DNA of 64,000 bases from Hyphomicrobium sp. (GCA_016793445.1 JAEUME010000016.1:62001-126000); one strand, 5' to 3'; counted from the stretch's first letter, positions 9,358 through 18,698 are shown. Numbers and translations are program-made. The notes: generated by a model from the sequence alone, not told the origin.

Positions 9358-10554
9358 TCAGCTGACAACGGCACGGTCCGTCAGGCGGCGCCAACTGGTC
9401 CCGTCCGAGAAGGCGACGACCGCGCCGCCGCTCTCATTCGAGACATAGATCATAGATCCCGCCCCGTAGGTGGCCGCGCTCGGAACCGTGGCCACGGTGA
9501 AGCTTGGAAGCTTCGGCGCATTGGTGAAGGCGGCTTGTCTTGTCGTCTTATCGATGGTGAGCACAACGTTGGTGGAAGGAACGGGATGCGCGCAAAGAGC
9601 GAAGTTGTCGGCGGCGTTCTTTCCCCAAGACCATGCCTGCCCGCTCGACCCGCTGAAAGCGTTGAAGTAAGCGTAACCGGCCCCGATCGTGCTGACCTCA
9701 TACGAGGCCTGCCCGCCGCCGGGATACGTGTTGTTGGTTTGGTTCGTGACGCCCCAGTTGGTGTTTCCAGACGTGAGAAAGCCCGTTTGGGTCACTCCGG
9801 TTTGTGCCGCGAACTGGACCTGAAGGCCGCGCCCGCCATTAACAAGCGTGTCTCCGGGGGTGACGGTGACGACTGCGCCTCCGGCCGTTTCCGCGCCCTT
9901 GGGTTTGATATCGAGCTTGACGGCCGTGGAAAGGCTGGCGCCAACGCTCTCCGTGCCAGCGAAAATCCGCGCGCAGCGGAAACCAGCCACGATTCCAGTG
10001 CCGTCATGAGGGCTATCGATCTCAAAGGGCCGGAACTGCGTGCCATCGGCCCTGATCCCGCGCAGCTGCCATTCGGTCTGCATCGACTGACGGCCTGCGC
10101 CGTCGCCATTGTAATAGCGGCTCTCGATGGTCGTACAAAAACCAGGAACTCCAGGGATATCCTGCACTGTTGGAGCCTTGATGTTCCAACCCCAGGAAGC
10201 CACGTGATCGACATAGTTCGGATTTCCGGCTGGCCCGTTGCTCCACGAATGACTTGAGGCGCAGGAGCTGAATTTGCCGGCCGCAGCATCGCCCGCCGTA
10301 GGATCGAACAACGAGACTTGCGCGGCGCTCGCCGTCGAAATCTCAAGCGGCAGCAATTCGCTCGCGAGGTGCGCATGGGCCAATGCAGAGTAGCGCGCGT
10401 CGCCGCGCGCCTGGGTGAGGTACTGCGGATGGTCGTCGTCTTCCAGGCCGGTGAGCTCTCCGTGATCGCCACCTAAGGCCGGTGGTGCAACCGCCAGACG
10501 CAACGGCGTAATCAGCAAGGATGACGTGCGGATTTCCGATACTGTCACGCTCAT
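9358..10554 (-). CDS. Phage tail-fibre or gene-transfer-agent spike-like protein
   Basis: A 398-residue protein with no signal peptide. Near residue 30 it carries GDHGELTGLEDDDHPQYLTQ, a motif typical of phage tail-fibre collars. The middle is Gly/Thr/Asn-rich beta-structure, as expected for a receptor-binding shaft. The last about 42 residues (from about VPSAATYGAG to DRAVVS) closely match the C-terminus of the DUF2793 protein 350 bases upstream. Its ATG overlaps the stop of the preceding 114-residue gene, so the three form an operon running against the polysaccharide genes. A role in binding surface polysaccharide is inferred from families and location. Confidence 0.72.
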   Translation of the reverse strand: MSVTVSEIRTSSLLITPLRLAVAPPALGGDHGELTGLEDDDHPQYLTQARGDARYSALAHAHLASELLPLEISTASAAQVSLFDPTAGDAAAGKFSSCASSHSWSNGPAGNPNYVDHVASWGWNIKAPTVQDIPGVPGFCTTIESRYYNGDGAGRQSMQTEWQLRGIRADGTQFRPFEIDSPHDGTGIVAGFRCARIFAGTESVGASLSTAVKLDIKPKGAETAGGAVVTVTPGDTLVNGGRGLQVQFAAQTGVTQTGFLTSGNTNWGVTNQTNNTYPGGGQASYEVSTIGAGYAYFNAFSGSSGQAWSWGKNAADNFALCAHPVPSTNVVLTIDKTTRQAAFTNAPKLPSFTVATVPSAATYGAGSMIYVSNESGGAVVAFSDGTSWRRLTDRAVVS

Positions 10555-10895
10555 TCTGTCACTCCTTGGACAATCGAGAAGTTACCGGCCCACAGACGGG
10601 TCGTCTGGCCGCCCCTGCGCATCAGCATGTCATGCTGGTGGAAGTTCGCCGGAAGGGCCGCTATGTCTTCAGCAGCAACCACCAGGTCGATGCGGCCGAT
10701 CAAAGGATCGACGAGGATCCGGCCGTTCGCGGCGTTGAGCACCAGAACGTTGTCGCCAAGGCGCGTCTCCACATCCATGTGGAACGTCGCCCCCGTCAGA
10801 TCCACGGGCGTATTGTCGGCGTCCGAGATCACGAACGCGTAACGGAAGTCTTCGTTGTTGGCGATTTCGAAATCCACCTTGAACAAGGCTGTCAT
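10551..10895 (-). CDS. Small phage-like structural protein
   Basis: A 114-residue protein starting MTALFKVDFEIANNEDFRYA. It has alternating beta-strand character and VDLTGATFHMDV, a pattern seen in N-terminal domains of phage baseplate and tail proteins (BppU-like). It lies between two spike-like genes, 9 bases after the DUF2793 stop and overlapping the next start by four bases. I infer an adaptor or connector role. I do not recognise a named family with certainty. Confidence 0.6.
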   Translation of the reverse strand: MTALFKVDFEIANNEDFRYAFVISDADNTPVDLTGATFHMDVETRLGDNVLVLNAANGRILVDPLIGRIDLVVAAEDIAALPANFHQHDMLMRRGGQTTRLWAGNFSIVQGVTE

Positions 10896-10904
10896 TGCAT
10901 ATCC

Positions 10905-11690
10905 TCAGCTCACGACCGCACGGTCGGTTACGCGCCGCCAGTTTGTGCCATCGGAAAACGCGAGAACCGCGCCCCCGGCCTCATCCGTCACATGCACCAG
11001 CGCGCCCGCCCCGGACGTGCCCGCCGCAGGAAGGCTCGCCTTTGCCAGGCTGCGCACGCGCGGCGTTCCGGTCGCGGCGGGAATGACGAGGGCGTCGATC
11101 CAGGCCGACCCGTTTGCGCTGACCTTGAAGCGCAGATTGTCGTCACCGGCCAAGCCGATTTCAGCGCGGCCCGAATAGCCCGTCTGGTAGAGCGTGCTGG
11201 CGGTCTGGCCCGCCGCCGACTTGTTGATCTTCTGCTGATGGCCCGCGCCTGCGTGGTCGAACAACGAGGCCGGCGCACTCACCGCAAGCCGGTTCGTTGT
11301 ATCTGCTGTTGCGTTGACACCCACGAGGCCAACGGGATTGACCGACAGAATGCCCTGCGCGGAAACCCACGCGGCGCCGCTCCACACCGCCAGCATGTCG
11401 TCGTCGGAGATCCACGCCAGCCACCCTTCGTTCGGCACGAGAAATTGCCAGGCCCCATCCTGGAAGGCGGCGATATGATTCGTATGGCCCGCCCATCCGC
11501 CGGTGGCTGACGCCGCCACGATGTAGCGCGCACCGTTGACCGGCGAAGCTGGCGGCGCGGTCAGATCTCTGTCAGCAACTGCAAGCTGTACGATCGCATC
11601 GAGAGACCTGATCGCCTCATTGTGCGTGACATGCTTCTGCGCTTGCGCGGGCATGATATATGGGAGCAATAAACTGGGCGTGGTGGCCAT
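10905..11690 (-). CDS. DUF2793 protein, phage/gene-transfer-agent head-spike-like
   Basis: The N-terminus (LPYIMPAQAQKHVTHNEAIR) and the following AVADRDLT-APPASPVNGARYIV stretch are the hallmark of DUF2793. In Rhodobacter capsulatus, DUF2793 proteins have been reported as gene-transfer-agent head spikes that bind capsule. The C-terminus (SDGTNWRRVTDRAVVS) is shared with the tail-fibre-like protein in the same operon. ATG at 11690 gives 261 residues. A longer in-frame start at 11768 would run into the divergent intergenic region and adds non-conserved sequence. It is the first gene of the cassette. Confidence 0.82.
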   Translation of the reverse strand: MATTPSLLLPYIMPAQAQKHVTHNEAIRSLDAIVQLAVADRDLTAPPASPVNGARYIVAASATGGWAGHTNHIAAFQDGAWQFLVPNEGWLAWISDDDMLAVWSGAAWVSAQGILSVNPVGLVGVNATADTTNRLAVSAPASLFDHAGAGHQQKINKSAAGQTASTLYQTGYSGRAEIGLAGDDNLRFKVSANGSAWIDALVIPAATGTPRVRSLAKASLPAAGTSGAGALVHVTDEAGGAVLAFSDGTNWRRVTDRAVVS

Positions 11691-11868
11691 TTGCGTTTCG
11701 CGTCCTCGAGCGTACCGTTTCGAGGACACACTAAGGCCGCCAGCCACACCGGGGATAACTTTGCGCAACGGGGCAAACCAGACCGGCTACCCGCCACGTC
11801 GGCCCGAGGCGCGGCCTTCGGCCGCCGCCCAGCTTCGCCCTGTCCATCGCCCCGCGGGGCGCGCGTCC
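11691..11868. promoter_or_regulatory. Divergent intergenic region between spike cassette and Wzy-like gene
   Basis: About 180 bases separate the leftward DUF2793 start from the most likely rightward start of the polymerase. It must hold the promoter of the spike cassette and perhaps one for the polymerase. A rightward frame stays open through it, so part may be coding. I see no clear operator. Confidence 0.4.
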
Positions 11869-13320
11869 GTGCGAACTGCACCGACTGACATTTCCAACGT
11901 CCTTGTCGACGGCCGCGAGCTCATCCTGCTTCTTGCGCTCCTCGCCGGTTACGTCATGGCCTCGATCACGTTCAGCGCCGATGAACATTACTTGAGCAAT
12001 ATGATCGGTCCGCTGACGCTGATGGTCATCATGTTGCTGGGGGCCTGGTGGCACCTTCAACGACAGCCCCTCGCGATCTGGCAACCGATTTTTTGGTTCC
12101 GTGTGGCGGTCGCCGCGTATTACGGCGTTGGCAATCTTGCGCCGTATGTTGCTAACGATACGACGATGCTTTTCATTCGGGCCATGTACGATTTCAGCGA
12201 GGAGGAAGCGTTCAAGGTCGGCATGATAAATGTAGCTTGCGCGCTCACCGTACTCGGGACAGCTTGGCTGATCCCGGTCCCCACGCCTGCCCATTCAACC
12301 GAACCCCCGACCAAAGCGAGACGATCGGCACAAAGCAGAACAACGATAATGTTTGCTGCCGCCTTCCTGATAGCGGGCGGACTGGTTCGATATTTAATCG
12401 TGCTGCCGTCAACACTGGGACTGATAGATGCGGTCCCTGGTCTCGTGATGCCTTTGGCGAGATCCTATATCGTAGGCCTTTTCCTGCTTATCCTCATCGG
12501 GCTTCGCGGCAACAGGATCGCGCTTGCGCTGGCGTCAGTCCTTGTGCCCTTGGATCTGGCGATAGGCCTGCTCACTTTCGCCAAAGTGGAAGTCCTGCTG
12601 ACATTGATCTTCTGCTATCTGGCATTCCTGCACCATCATATGACGGTGCCTCGTATCGTCATCGGCATCATTCTCATTGTCGGTGTCTACAGCCAGCTTG
12701 ACCCCGTCATCCATTATGGCCGCGATGAGATTTATCGGCGCTACGGCGAACGCGGAGCTCCGTTGCATGTTCGTCTTGAGATCCTGGAAGCCTACACCAA
12801 AGACGTCAGCTCAAACGAGCAACGATCGGATCGCCAGTCTTTCCTGTCACGGCTGAGCTACACGAACGCTGCTGCGATGGTGACGACGTGGCACGACATC
12901 GGGCGCCCGGGAGACAGTCTCAAGAACGCCTTCATTGTCCTGATCCCTCGCGCCGTATGGCCGGAGAAGCCTGAAATCACGGCTCTTGGGAAGGAACTTT
13001 ATCTGGCAGCCTCGTCTGACGAGGGATCGTCAATCAGTCCGGGCTTGTTTGCGGAAAGCTACTGGAACTTCGGCTGGATAGGCATTCCTCTTCTGATGAC
13101 AATCTACGGTATATTCCTGACCCTCTTATCGCGATCGGCGCTTCGCGCGATGAAGTTAGAGAAGTGGCTCTATCTTCCGGCAATCCTCTTGAGTATCCAA
13201 ATTGGCGTGCGCGTTGATGGCTGGTTCGTATCGGACGTGATCGGCGCCGGAGGCACCGCGGTGATCATGATAATCGCCATCCATGCATTCGAACGCTTCA
13301 CCTCAACAAAAACCAACTAG
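11869..13320 (+). CDS. Wzy-like polysaccharide polymerase (O-antigen polymerase type)
   Basis: A multi-spanning membrane protein, with about ten to twelve hydrophobic segments, and a large polar loop in the second half (about GRDEIYRRYGERGAP to ISPGLFAESYWNFGW). This is the usual layout of O-antigen polymerases. It would join repeat units in the periplasm. The start is uncertain. GTG at 11869 opens just before the first membrane helix and gives 483 residues. The frame stays open back to 11536, but that extension would overlap the spike gene on the other strand and lacks conserved character. A+T content is higher than in the neighbours, as is common for wzy genes. Confidence 0.72.
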   Translation: MRTAPTDISNVLVDGRELILLLALLAGYVMASITFSADEHYLSNMIGPLTLMVIMLLGAWWHLQRQPLAIWQPIFWFRVAVAAYYGVGNLAPYVANDTTMLFIRAMYDFSEEEAFKVGMINVACALTVLGTAWLIPVPTPAHSTEPPTKARRSAQSRTTIMFAAAFLIAGGLVRYLIVLPSTLGLIDAVPGLVMPLARSYIVGLFLLILIGLRGNRIALALASVLVPLDLAIGLLTFAKVEVLLTLIFCYLAFLHHHMTVPRIVIGIILIVGVYSQLDPVIHYGRDEIYRRYGERGAPLHVRLEILEAYTKDVSSNEQRSDRQSFLSRLSYTNAAAMVTTWHDIGRPGDSLKNAFIVLIPRAVWPEKPEITALGKELYLAASSDEGSSISPGLFAESYWNFGWIGIPLLMTIYGIFLTLLSRSALRAMKLEKWLYLPAILLSIQIGVRVDGWFVSDVIGAGGTAVIMIIAIHAFERFTSTKTN

Positions 13321-13330
13321 CCGCCAATTC

Positions 13331-14479
13331 ATGAAAGTCCTGCACGTCACGCCTTCCTACTACCCGGCGACGCACTACGGCGGGCCCATCTTCTCGACCT
13401 TTGCGTTATGCAACGCGCTGGTGCGCATTCCCGGCGTTGAATTGCGCGTGCTGACGTGCGACATGGCCGGCCCGGAACTTTCCCAACGGGTACCCTTCGA
13501 CAAAATTCCCGTCCGGTTCGATGAGGGCTACGACGTCTACTTTACGAAGCGCACCATGTTGCCGGACATCGCACCGGGACTTCTCGCCCGGCTGTGGCGC
13601 TTGGCCGGCTGGGCGGACGTTATCATCCTCACCGGCACGTACAGCTTTCCAACCCTTCCGGTTCTGCTCGTGTGCAAGTTACGCGGCAAGCCGCTGGTGT
13701 GGTCGCCACGCGGCGCCCTCCAAGCCTCTCATGAATGGAGCGGCGCGCGCAGGCAAGGACTGAAGAAGATCTGGGAACGCGCATGCGCCCTCTTGCGGCC
13801 GCGTCATGCCACCCTACACGTCACAGCCGAGGTTGAGAAGGAAGCGAGCTTGGCGCGGCTGCCGGGGTTCACGGCCGACATCATTCCCAATGCGGTCGAA
13901 CTGCCGCCTGACCTTCCACCGCGTACCTGGAAACCCGGCGGCACGTTGCGGCTCATGTTCATCAGCCGCGTCGATCCCAAGAAGGGCCTGGAGATTCTGC
14001 TGCAAGCCATGCCGCGATTATCGCCTGACACCACGCTCGACATTTTCGGCCGAGGGGAGCCTGCTTACGTGACTTCTCTGAGGTGTCTTGCGCAACAGCT
14101 TGGCGTTGGGGAGCGCGTGCATTTCAGAGGCCATGTCGACGGCGAGGCCAAACGCGCGGCCTTCACCGGCGCCGACCTCTTCGTGTTTGCGACGCATTCG
14201 GAGAATTTCGGAATGGTGGTGGCCGAAGCGCTTGCCCATGGCGTCCCGGCCATCGTCAGCCACGGCGCGCCGTGGCCAGAACTTGACTCCAAAGGCTGCG
14301 GCCGCTGGGTGCCCGCGACACCGCAAGCATTCGCCGCCGCCATCCAGGATCTGCGCGACAAGGATCTCGCAGGCATGGGGAAAAATGGCCGCCGCTGGAT
14401 GGAGACGGACTTCAGCTGGGAGAGCCGGGCATCTCAGATGCATGCCCTGTTCGAACGGCTGGTCAGAGAGGCGGCCTAA
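13331..14479 (+). CDS. Glycosyltransferase, GT4 family
   Basis: A GT-B fold glycosyltransferase of 382 residues. The N-terminus MKVLHVTPSYYPATHYGGP is typical of GT4 enzymes with a glycine-rich loop. The C-terminal domain has FISRVDPKKGLEILL and the nucleotide-sugar binding motif ENFGMVVAEALAHGVP. ATG at 13331 was preferred to 13283 because it begins at the conserved first strand and lies 10 bases after the polymerase stop. It likely extends the polysaccharide repeat. Its donor and acceptor are unknown. Confidence 0.9.
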   Translation: MKVLHVTPSYYPATHYGGPIFSTFALCNALVRIPGVELRVLTCDMAGPELSQRVPFDKIPVRFDEGYDVYFTKRTMLPDIAPGLLARLWRLAGWADVIILTGTYSFPTLPVLLVCKLRGKPLVWSPRGALQASHEWSGARRQGLKKIWERACALLRPRHATLHVTAEVEKEASLARLPGFTADIIPNAVELPPDLPPRTWKPGGTLRLMFISRVDPKKGLEILLQAMPRLSPDTTLDIFGRGEPAYVTSLRCLAQQLGVGERVHFRGHVDGEAKRAAFTGADLFVFATHSENFGMVVAEALAHGVPAIVSHGAPWPELDSKGCGRWVPATPQAFAAAIQDLRDKDLAGMGKNGRRWMETDFSWESRASQMHALFERLVREAA

Positions 14480-14504
14480 AGCATTTTCCAATATACAGAG
14501 CCAC

Positions 14505-14640
14505 TCTTTCCTCTCCCGGGACGGGAGAGGATGTCGCGAAGCGACAGGTGAGGGACTTGCGTATGCGCCGTTGATTGCGGCAGGCCCCTCATCCGCCCCT
14601 TCGAGGCACCTTCTCCCTAAGGGAGAAGGAAGTGAGTCCA
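14505..14640. repeat. Intergenic palindromic repeat element (REP-like)
   Basis: Between two glycosyltransferase genes lies a block with short inverted arms: CTCTCCCGGGACGGGAGAGG at its left end and CTTCTCCCTAAGGGAGAAGG at its right end, with GCGAAGCGACAGGTGAGGG and CCTCATCCGCCCCTTCGAGG between. The pattern matches a mobile-looking intergenic element that recurs in many Hyphomicrobiales genomes. Only one copy is visible in this window. Confidence 0.7.
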
Positions 14641-14705
14641 TGAGATCGAAATCGGCTATAGCGCTATCACCACCCGGTCGGATTGCTCAGGGATACCCCA
14701 AAACG

Positions 14706-15599
14706 ATGCCTGAAATTCACGCCATCGTTCTCACGCAGAATGAGGAGATCCATATTGCCCGTTGCCTGGAGAGCCTGCGCGGCGTGTGCGCGAGCATCAC
14801 CGTTGTGGACAGTGGATCAACCGACAGGACGCTCGACATCGCAAAGGGCTTTGGCGCCGAGATCCTCTCCAATCCCTGGGTCAACTACGCAACGCAGATG
14901 AATTTCGGCATCGACCGCCTCGCCGGGCGCGGCGGCTGGCTTTTGCGCATCGATGCCGACGAATATCTTTGCGAAGGAACCGGGCGTGGTCTGTTGCAAG
15001 CGCTGGACAGCCTGCCTGATAACATCGACGGAGTCTGTCTGCGGCTGAGGCGCATCTTCATGGATCGATGGCTGAAGCACGGAGGACTCTATCCGCTGTG
15101 GCTGTTGCGGGTCTGGCGCAATGGACACGGACGCTGCGAAAGCAAATGGATGGACGAATACATTGCCGTCACCGCAGGCGTGCGCCATCTGCCGTTGGAC
15201 TTCGCAGACCACAATTTGAAACCTCTCTCTTGGTGGTCGAACAAGCATGTCTCCTACGCTGGGCGAGAGGCTATCGACATCCTCCTCATGGAGCGCACGG
15301 GCGCGCCGGAGAATGAAGGCCGCGTTGGCCGATCGGGTTGGAAAAGATTCGTCAAGACACGCATCTACAATCGCTTGCCCGGCGGAGTGCGTTCTTTCCT
15401 CTATCTGATCTATCGCTACGTTCTTCGCCTTGGCTTTCTCGACGGGCGCGAGGGTTACTATTTTCACGTTCTCCAAGGCTTCTGGTACCGGACGCTTGTT
15501 GACGCCATCGTCGCCGACATTCGCAAGGATTTGGCGGCCGGCACTTCCCTGTCTGATGCGATCTTCAGGCACACGGGCCAGCGCATTCCCAAAACCTGA
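14706..15599 (+). CDS. Glycosyltransferase family 2 (WaaE/KdtX-like)
   Basis: An inverting GT-A glycosyltransferase of 297 residues. It has AIVLTQNEEIHIARCL at the start, VVDSGSTDRT for the nucleotide site, and the metal-binding LRIDADEYL. The C-terminal region carries the aromatic segment YRYVLRLGFLDGREGYYF typical of the lipopolysaccharide-core-type GT2 group. ATG at 14706 begins the conserved domain. The frame is open far upstream, but that part runs through the repeat element and the previous gene and is not credible. Confidence 0.9.
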   Translation: MPEIHAIVLTQNEEIHIARCLESLRGVCASITVVDSGSTDRTLDIAKGFGAEILSNPWVNYATQMNFGIDRLAGRGGWLLRIDADEYLCEGTGRGLLQALDSLPDNIDGVCLRLRRIFMDRWLKHGGLYPLWLLRVWRNGHGRCESKWMDEYIAVTAGVRHLPLDFADHNLKPLSWWSNKHVSYAGREAIDILLMERTGAPENEGRVGRSGWKRFVKTRIYNRLPGGVRSFLYLIYRYVLRLGFLDGREGYYFHVLQGFWYRTLVDAIVADIRKDLAAGTSLSDAIFRHTGQRIPKT

Positions 15600-15728
15600 G
15601 CAGAGGCGCCCTGCCAGCTGCCGTAAGGCGGGGCGCAGCAGGAATTCAGCCTTTTGAAGAATTTGCTTTATGTGATTTGCGCCGTCTACTGACTTGACGC
15701 TCAAGCGCAAACCCATGAGAACGTCTTC

Positions 15729-16997
15729 ATGGGGCGCATCGTTTTCATCAATAGATATTTCTATCCCGACCACTCCGCGACCAGCCAGATGCTGTCCGAC
15801 ATTGCGTTCGGCTTGCAGGGTACAGGGCGGACTGTGTCGGTTATCACTTCGCGTCAACGCTACGACGCCCCAGAGGAGCAGCTTGCCGCGTACGAGACCG
15901 TCGCGGGCATCGACATTCACCGCATCCGGACGAGCAGGTTTGGCCGCCACAACCTCGTGGGCCGGGCCGTGGACTACATTACGTTCTATATTTCGAGCGC
16001 AGTGGCGCTGATGCGGCTCGTGCGGAGCGGCGACGTGATCGTCGCCAAGACAGACCCTCCGATGCTGTCGGTTCTCGCGGCCCCCATCGCCAAACTCAAA
16101 AGAGCGCGCCTCGTAAATTGGCTGCAGGACGTTTTTCCGGAAGTCGCGCAAGTTCTGGGTATGGGCCGCGGCGGAATATCGCGTAGCGTGTTTTCACTCC
16201 TCTATTGGCTGCGCGATCGCTCGTTGAAGGCTGCGGGCGCGAATGTCGTCCTCGGCGAGCGCATGAAAGAGCATCTCATCGCCCACGGCGTTGCTCCGGA
16301 GAAGATCACGATCATCCCCAATTTTGCCGACGGCACGCTCATAACCGCGGTGGCACGCGAGCAAAACCCTTTGCGCGCATCATGGGGCCTTGAGGACAGC
16401 TTCGTTGTTGCCTATTCGGGAAATCTCGGGCGCGCCCATGAGTACTTGACGCTCTTGGATGCCATCGCCCGGCTGGAGAAAGATCCACAAGTCCCTCCTC
16501 AATCGAATGCGCAGACGCCTTCGCCGCCGATGCCCCGTATCCTCTGGCTCTTTATTGGCGGAGGTGCGCTCTACGAGGCGTTCAGGGCCGAGGTCACCAA
16601 GCATGGCCTGACGTCCGTGCGCTTTGAGCCCTATCAACCGCGCGAGAGGCTCGCTCAGAGCCTGTCGGCCGGAGATGTACATCTCGTTTCACTTCGTCCC
16701 GAATTGGAAGGCTTGATCGTTCCAAGCAAATTCTACGGCATTGCGGCCGCTGGCCGTCCGACGATCTTCATCGGGCACGCGGATGGCGAGATCGCGCGTC
16801 TTCTGGCGCAGAACGACTGTGGCATCACGGTTGGCGAGGGCGATGGAGCGGGGCTGGCAAACGCAATTCTGGCGCTTGCCGACGCACCCCAGCGCGCGCT
16901 GGCGATGGGAAAAAATGCGCGCGCGGCATTCGAAAAACATTGGGACAAGAAAGCTGTCCTACAGCGCTGGCGCGCGCTGCTCGACGAATCTCAGTAA
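15729..16997 (+). CDS. Glycosyltransferase, WbuB-like GT4 family
   Basis: The 422-residue protein begins with GRIVFINRYFYPDHSATSQM, the signature opening of WbuB-type transferases. It has VNWLQDVFPEVA and IIPNFADG in the middle, and YSGNLGRAHEY before the C-terminal Rossmann domain. The later PSKFYGIAAAGRPTIFIG segment contributes to the donor site. WbuB enzymes usually transfer a deoxyamino sugar such as fucosamine. With gmd-fcl nearby, a fucose-type donor is plausible but not shown. It is the last glycosyltransferase before the nucleotide-sugar genes. Confidence 0.88.
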   Translation: MGRIVFINRYFYPDHSATSQMLSDIAFGLQGTGRTVSVITSRQRYDAPEEQLAAYETVAGIDIHRIRTSRFGRHNLVGRAVDYITFYISSAVALMRLVRSGDVIVAKTDPPMLSVLAAPIAKLKRARLVNWLQDVFPEVAQVLGMGRGGISRSVFSLLYWLRDRSLKAAGANVVLGERMKEHLIAHGVAPEKITIIPNFADGTLITAVAREQNPLRASWGLEDSFVVAYSGNLGRAHEYLTLLDAIARLEKDPQVPPQSNAQTPSPPMPRILWLFIGGGALYEAFRAEVTKHGLTSVRFEPYQPRERLAQSLSAGDVHLVSLRPELEGLIVPSKFYGIAAAGRPTIFIGHADGEIARLLAQNDCGITVGEGDGAGLANAILALADAPQRALAMGKNARAAFEKHWDKKAVLQRWRALLDESQ

Positions 16998-17103
16998 TGA
17001 GTCCCTATGCGGCCGCGCAAATTCCGTAGTGCGTGTTAACGCAATTCCAAGTTGTCGATAGTAATGAAATCGTGCGCACCGGGCTCTTTTTTGAAGACGA
17101 CGC

Positions 17104-17781
17104 ATGCTGAGCTACGTCCACAGGATCAGACACCATTCGATCGTCCGGCTTCTTGTGCCGTTGACAGTTCTCACCGTCTTTTCGCTGACGGTAAATCCGG
17201 AACCGCTCGGACTGACGCTCGTGGAGCCGCTCGAAGATCGCTTCGCATCGCCGGCAGCGTTGCCGGCCCGGATTGATGGCATCATTGCCGTGGGCGGTGG
17301 TTACGATCGCATGATGGAGGCTGTCCGGCTCGCCAAGATGTTTCCGCAGGCGCGTCTTCTTTTCACGGGCGATGGCGAGGAGACGTGGCTCGATTATGCG
17401 CAGGCTGCCGGCATCGATCCAAACCAGTTGACAGTGGAGTCTCTCTCGGGAACCACTTACGAGAATGCGCAATTCTCCAGCGCCCTGGTGCGCCCCGAGC
17501 CGTCGCAGACGTGGCTGCTCGTCACCTCCGCCGCGCATATGCCGCGCACTGTCGGCACCTTCCGCAAGGCGGGTTTTTCAGTGAAGCCATGGCCGGTGAG
17601 ACGTACCGGCGTCCGCGCGGCCGACGCGTATGCTGTCGCCAGGCACGAGTGGCTGGGGCTGGTCGCGTACTGGCTGCTTGGACGAACCGACACGCTGTTT
17701 CCCGGCCCGCGTCCTGACCCGTCCTCATCTTCTGCGCAGATGACTCACGATCTTGCTGGCGCGGCGAGAAACGCCTCGTAG
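17104..17781 (+). CDS. YdcF family protein (DUF218), copy 1
   Basis: A 225-residue protein with one N-terminal hydrophobic segment and a DUF218 domain: [32 protein letters not shown] and [20 protein letters not shown]. Members such as SanA and ElyC act at the cell envelope and are linked to polysaccharide or lipid carrier handling, with unknown chemistry. Its 3' end overlaps the end of the convergent fcl gene by 37 bases. A related copy lies at 19926-20720 beyond gmd. The short N-terminus lacks the second membrane segment found in that copy. Confidence 0.83.
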   Translation: MLSYVHRIRHHSIVRLLVPLTVLTVFSLTVNPEPLGLTLVEPLEDRFASPAALPARIDGIIAVGGGYDRMMEAVRLAKMFPQARLLFTGDGEETWLDYAQAAGIDPNQLTVESLSGTTYENAQFSSALVRPEPSQTWLLVTSAAHMPRTVGTFRKAGFSVKPWPVRRTGVRAADAYAVARHEWLGLVAYWLLGRTDTLFPGPRPDPSSSSAQMTHDLAGAARNAS

Positions 17782-18698
17782 GCCGACCTCAAGCCCTCCT
17801 GCAGCGTGATCCTGGGCCGCCATCCCAACGCTTTCAGTTTTTCCCCGTTCATGAGTTTGCGGGGGGTTCCATCGGGCTTGGACGTATCGTTATCAATCGC
17901 GCCTTGGAATCCGACGACATCGGCAATGAGCCGTGCGAGATCGGCAATCGTCATATCCCTGCCCGAGCCGACGTTGATGTGCTCGTCATCGGAATAGACC
18001 TTCATGATGTGGACGAGCGCATCGGCACAATCGTCCGCGTGGAGGAATTCGCGCCGCGGCGTGCCCGTCCCCCAAATCGTGAACCTTTCGGCGTTCGCCC
18101 GTTTCGCCTCGTGCGCCTTGCGGATGAGCGCAGGAATCACGTGGCTGGTGTTCAGGTCGTAGTTGTCGCCCGGACCATACAGATTTGTCGGCATCGCACT
18201 GACAAAGTCGCAGCCATGCTGGCGGCGGTAGGCTTGGGCGAGCTTGATACCGGCGATCTTGGCGATGGCGTACCACTCGTTCGTCGGCTCCAGAGGTCCT
18301 GTCAAAAGCATGTCTTCCCTCATCGGTTGAGGGGCGAGCTTCGGATAAATGCACGAAGAGCCAAGGAAGACGAGCTTCTCGACACCGGTCTTGAAAGCCG
18401 CCTCGATCAGGTTCGCCTCGATCATCAGGTTGTCGTAGAGAAAGTCCGCCGGATACCTATCGTTGGCGAGGATGCCGCCGACCTTGGCCGCAGCGATGAA
18501 CACCGCATGAGGCCGTGTCTCTTGCATGAATGCGCGCACGTCGTCCTGGCGGACGAGATCCGTGCGCGCGCGATCCGCGGTGATGATCTGGCAGCTCTCG
18601 ATTGCGAGGCGGCGCACGAGAGCGGAGCCGACCATGCCACGATGCCCGGCGACATAGACACGCTTTCCGGCGAGATCATAGGGCGTGCGTGAAGTCAT
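17745..18698 (-). CDS. fcl: GDP-L-fucose synthase
   Basis: Converts GDP-4-keto-6-deoxymannose to GDP-L-fucose by epimerisation and NADPH reduction in the cytoplasm. The short-chain dehydrogenase fold is clear: [16 protein letters not shown] binds the cofactor, and the catalytic set is in GSSCIYP and [10 protein letters not shown] (Tyr-X3-Lys). [10 protein letters not shown] and NVGSGRD follow, and 317 residues is the normal size. It lies just downstream of gmd on the same strand, 11 bases apart, so the two are probably one operon supplying fucose for the neighbouring polysaccharide. Confidence 0.96.
   Translation of the reverse strand: MTSRTPYDLAGKRVYVAGHRGMVGSALVRRLAIESCQIITADRARTDLVRQDDVRAFMQETRPHAVFIAAAKVGGILANDRYPADFLYDNLMIEANLIEAAFKTGVEKLVFLGSSCIYPKLAPQPMREDMLLTGPLEPTNEWYAIAKIAGIKLAQAYRRQHGCDFVSAMPTNLYGPGDNYDLNTSHVIPALIRKAHEAKRANAERFTIWGTGTPRREFLHADDCADALVHIMKVYSDDEHINVGSGRDMTIADLARLIADVVGFQGAIDNDTSKPDGTPRKLMNGEKLKALGWRPRITLQEGLRSAYEAFLAAPARS

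Noticed and set aside
10521..11510. A plus-strand frame over the spike cassette
   Set aside because: The minus-strand DUF2793 and tail-fibre motifs are convincing. The plus frame is of shadow type.
11536..11868. 5' extension of the Wzy-like gene
   Set aside because: It overlaps the opposing DUF2793 gene and has no hydrophobic or conserved character.
14088..14705. Long 5' extension of the GT2 gene
   Set aside because: It runs through the preceding glycosyltransferase and the palindromic repeat and shows no conserved sequence. ATG at 14706 fits the domain start.
14817..16151. A 444-residue frame antisense to two glycosyltransferases
   Set aside because: Both plus-strand genes have clear family motifs. 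The minus frame has none and spans their intergenic region.
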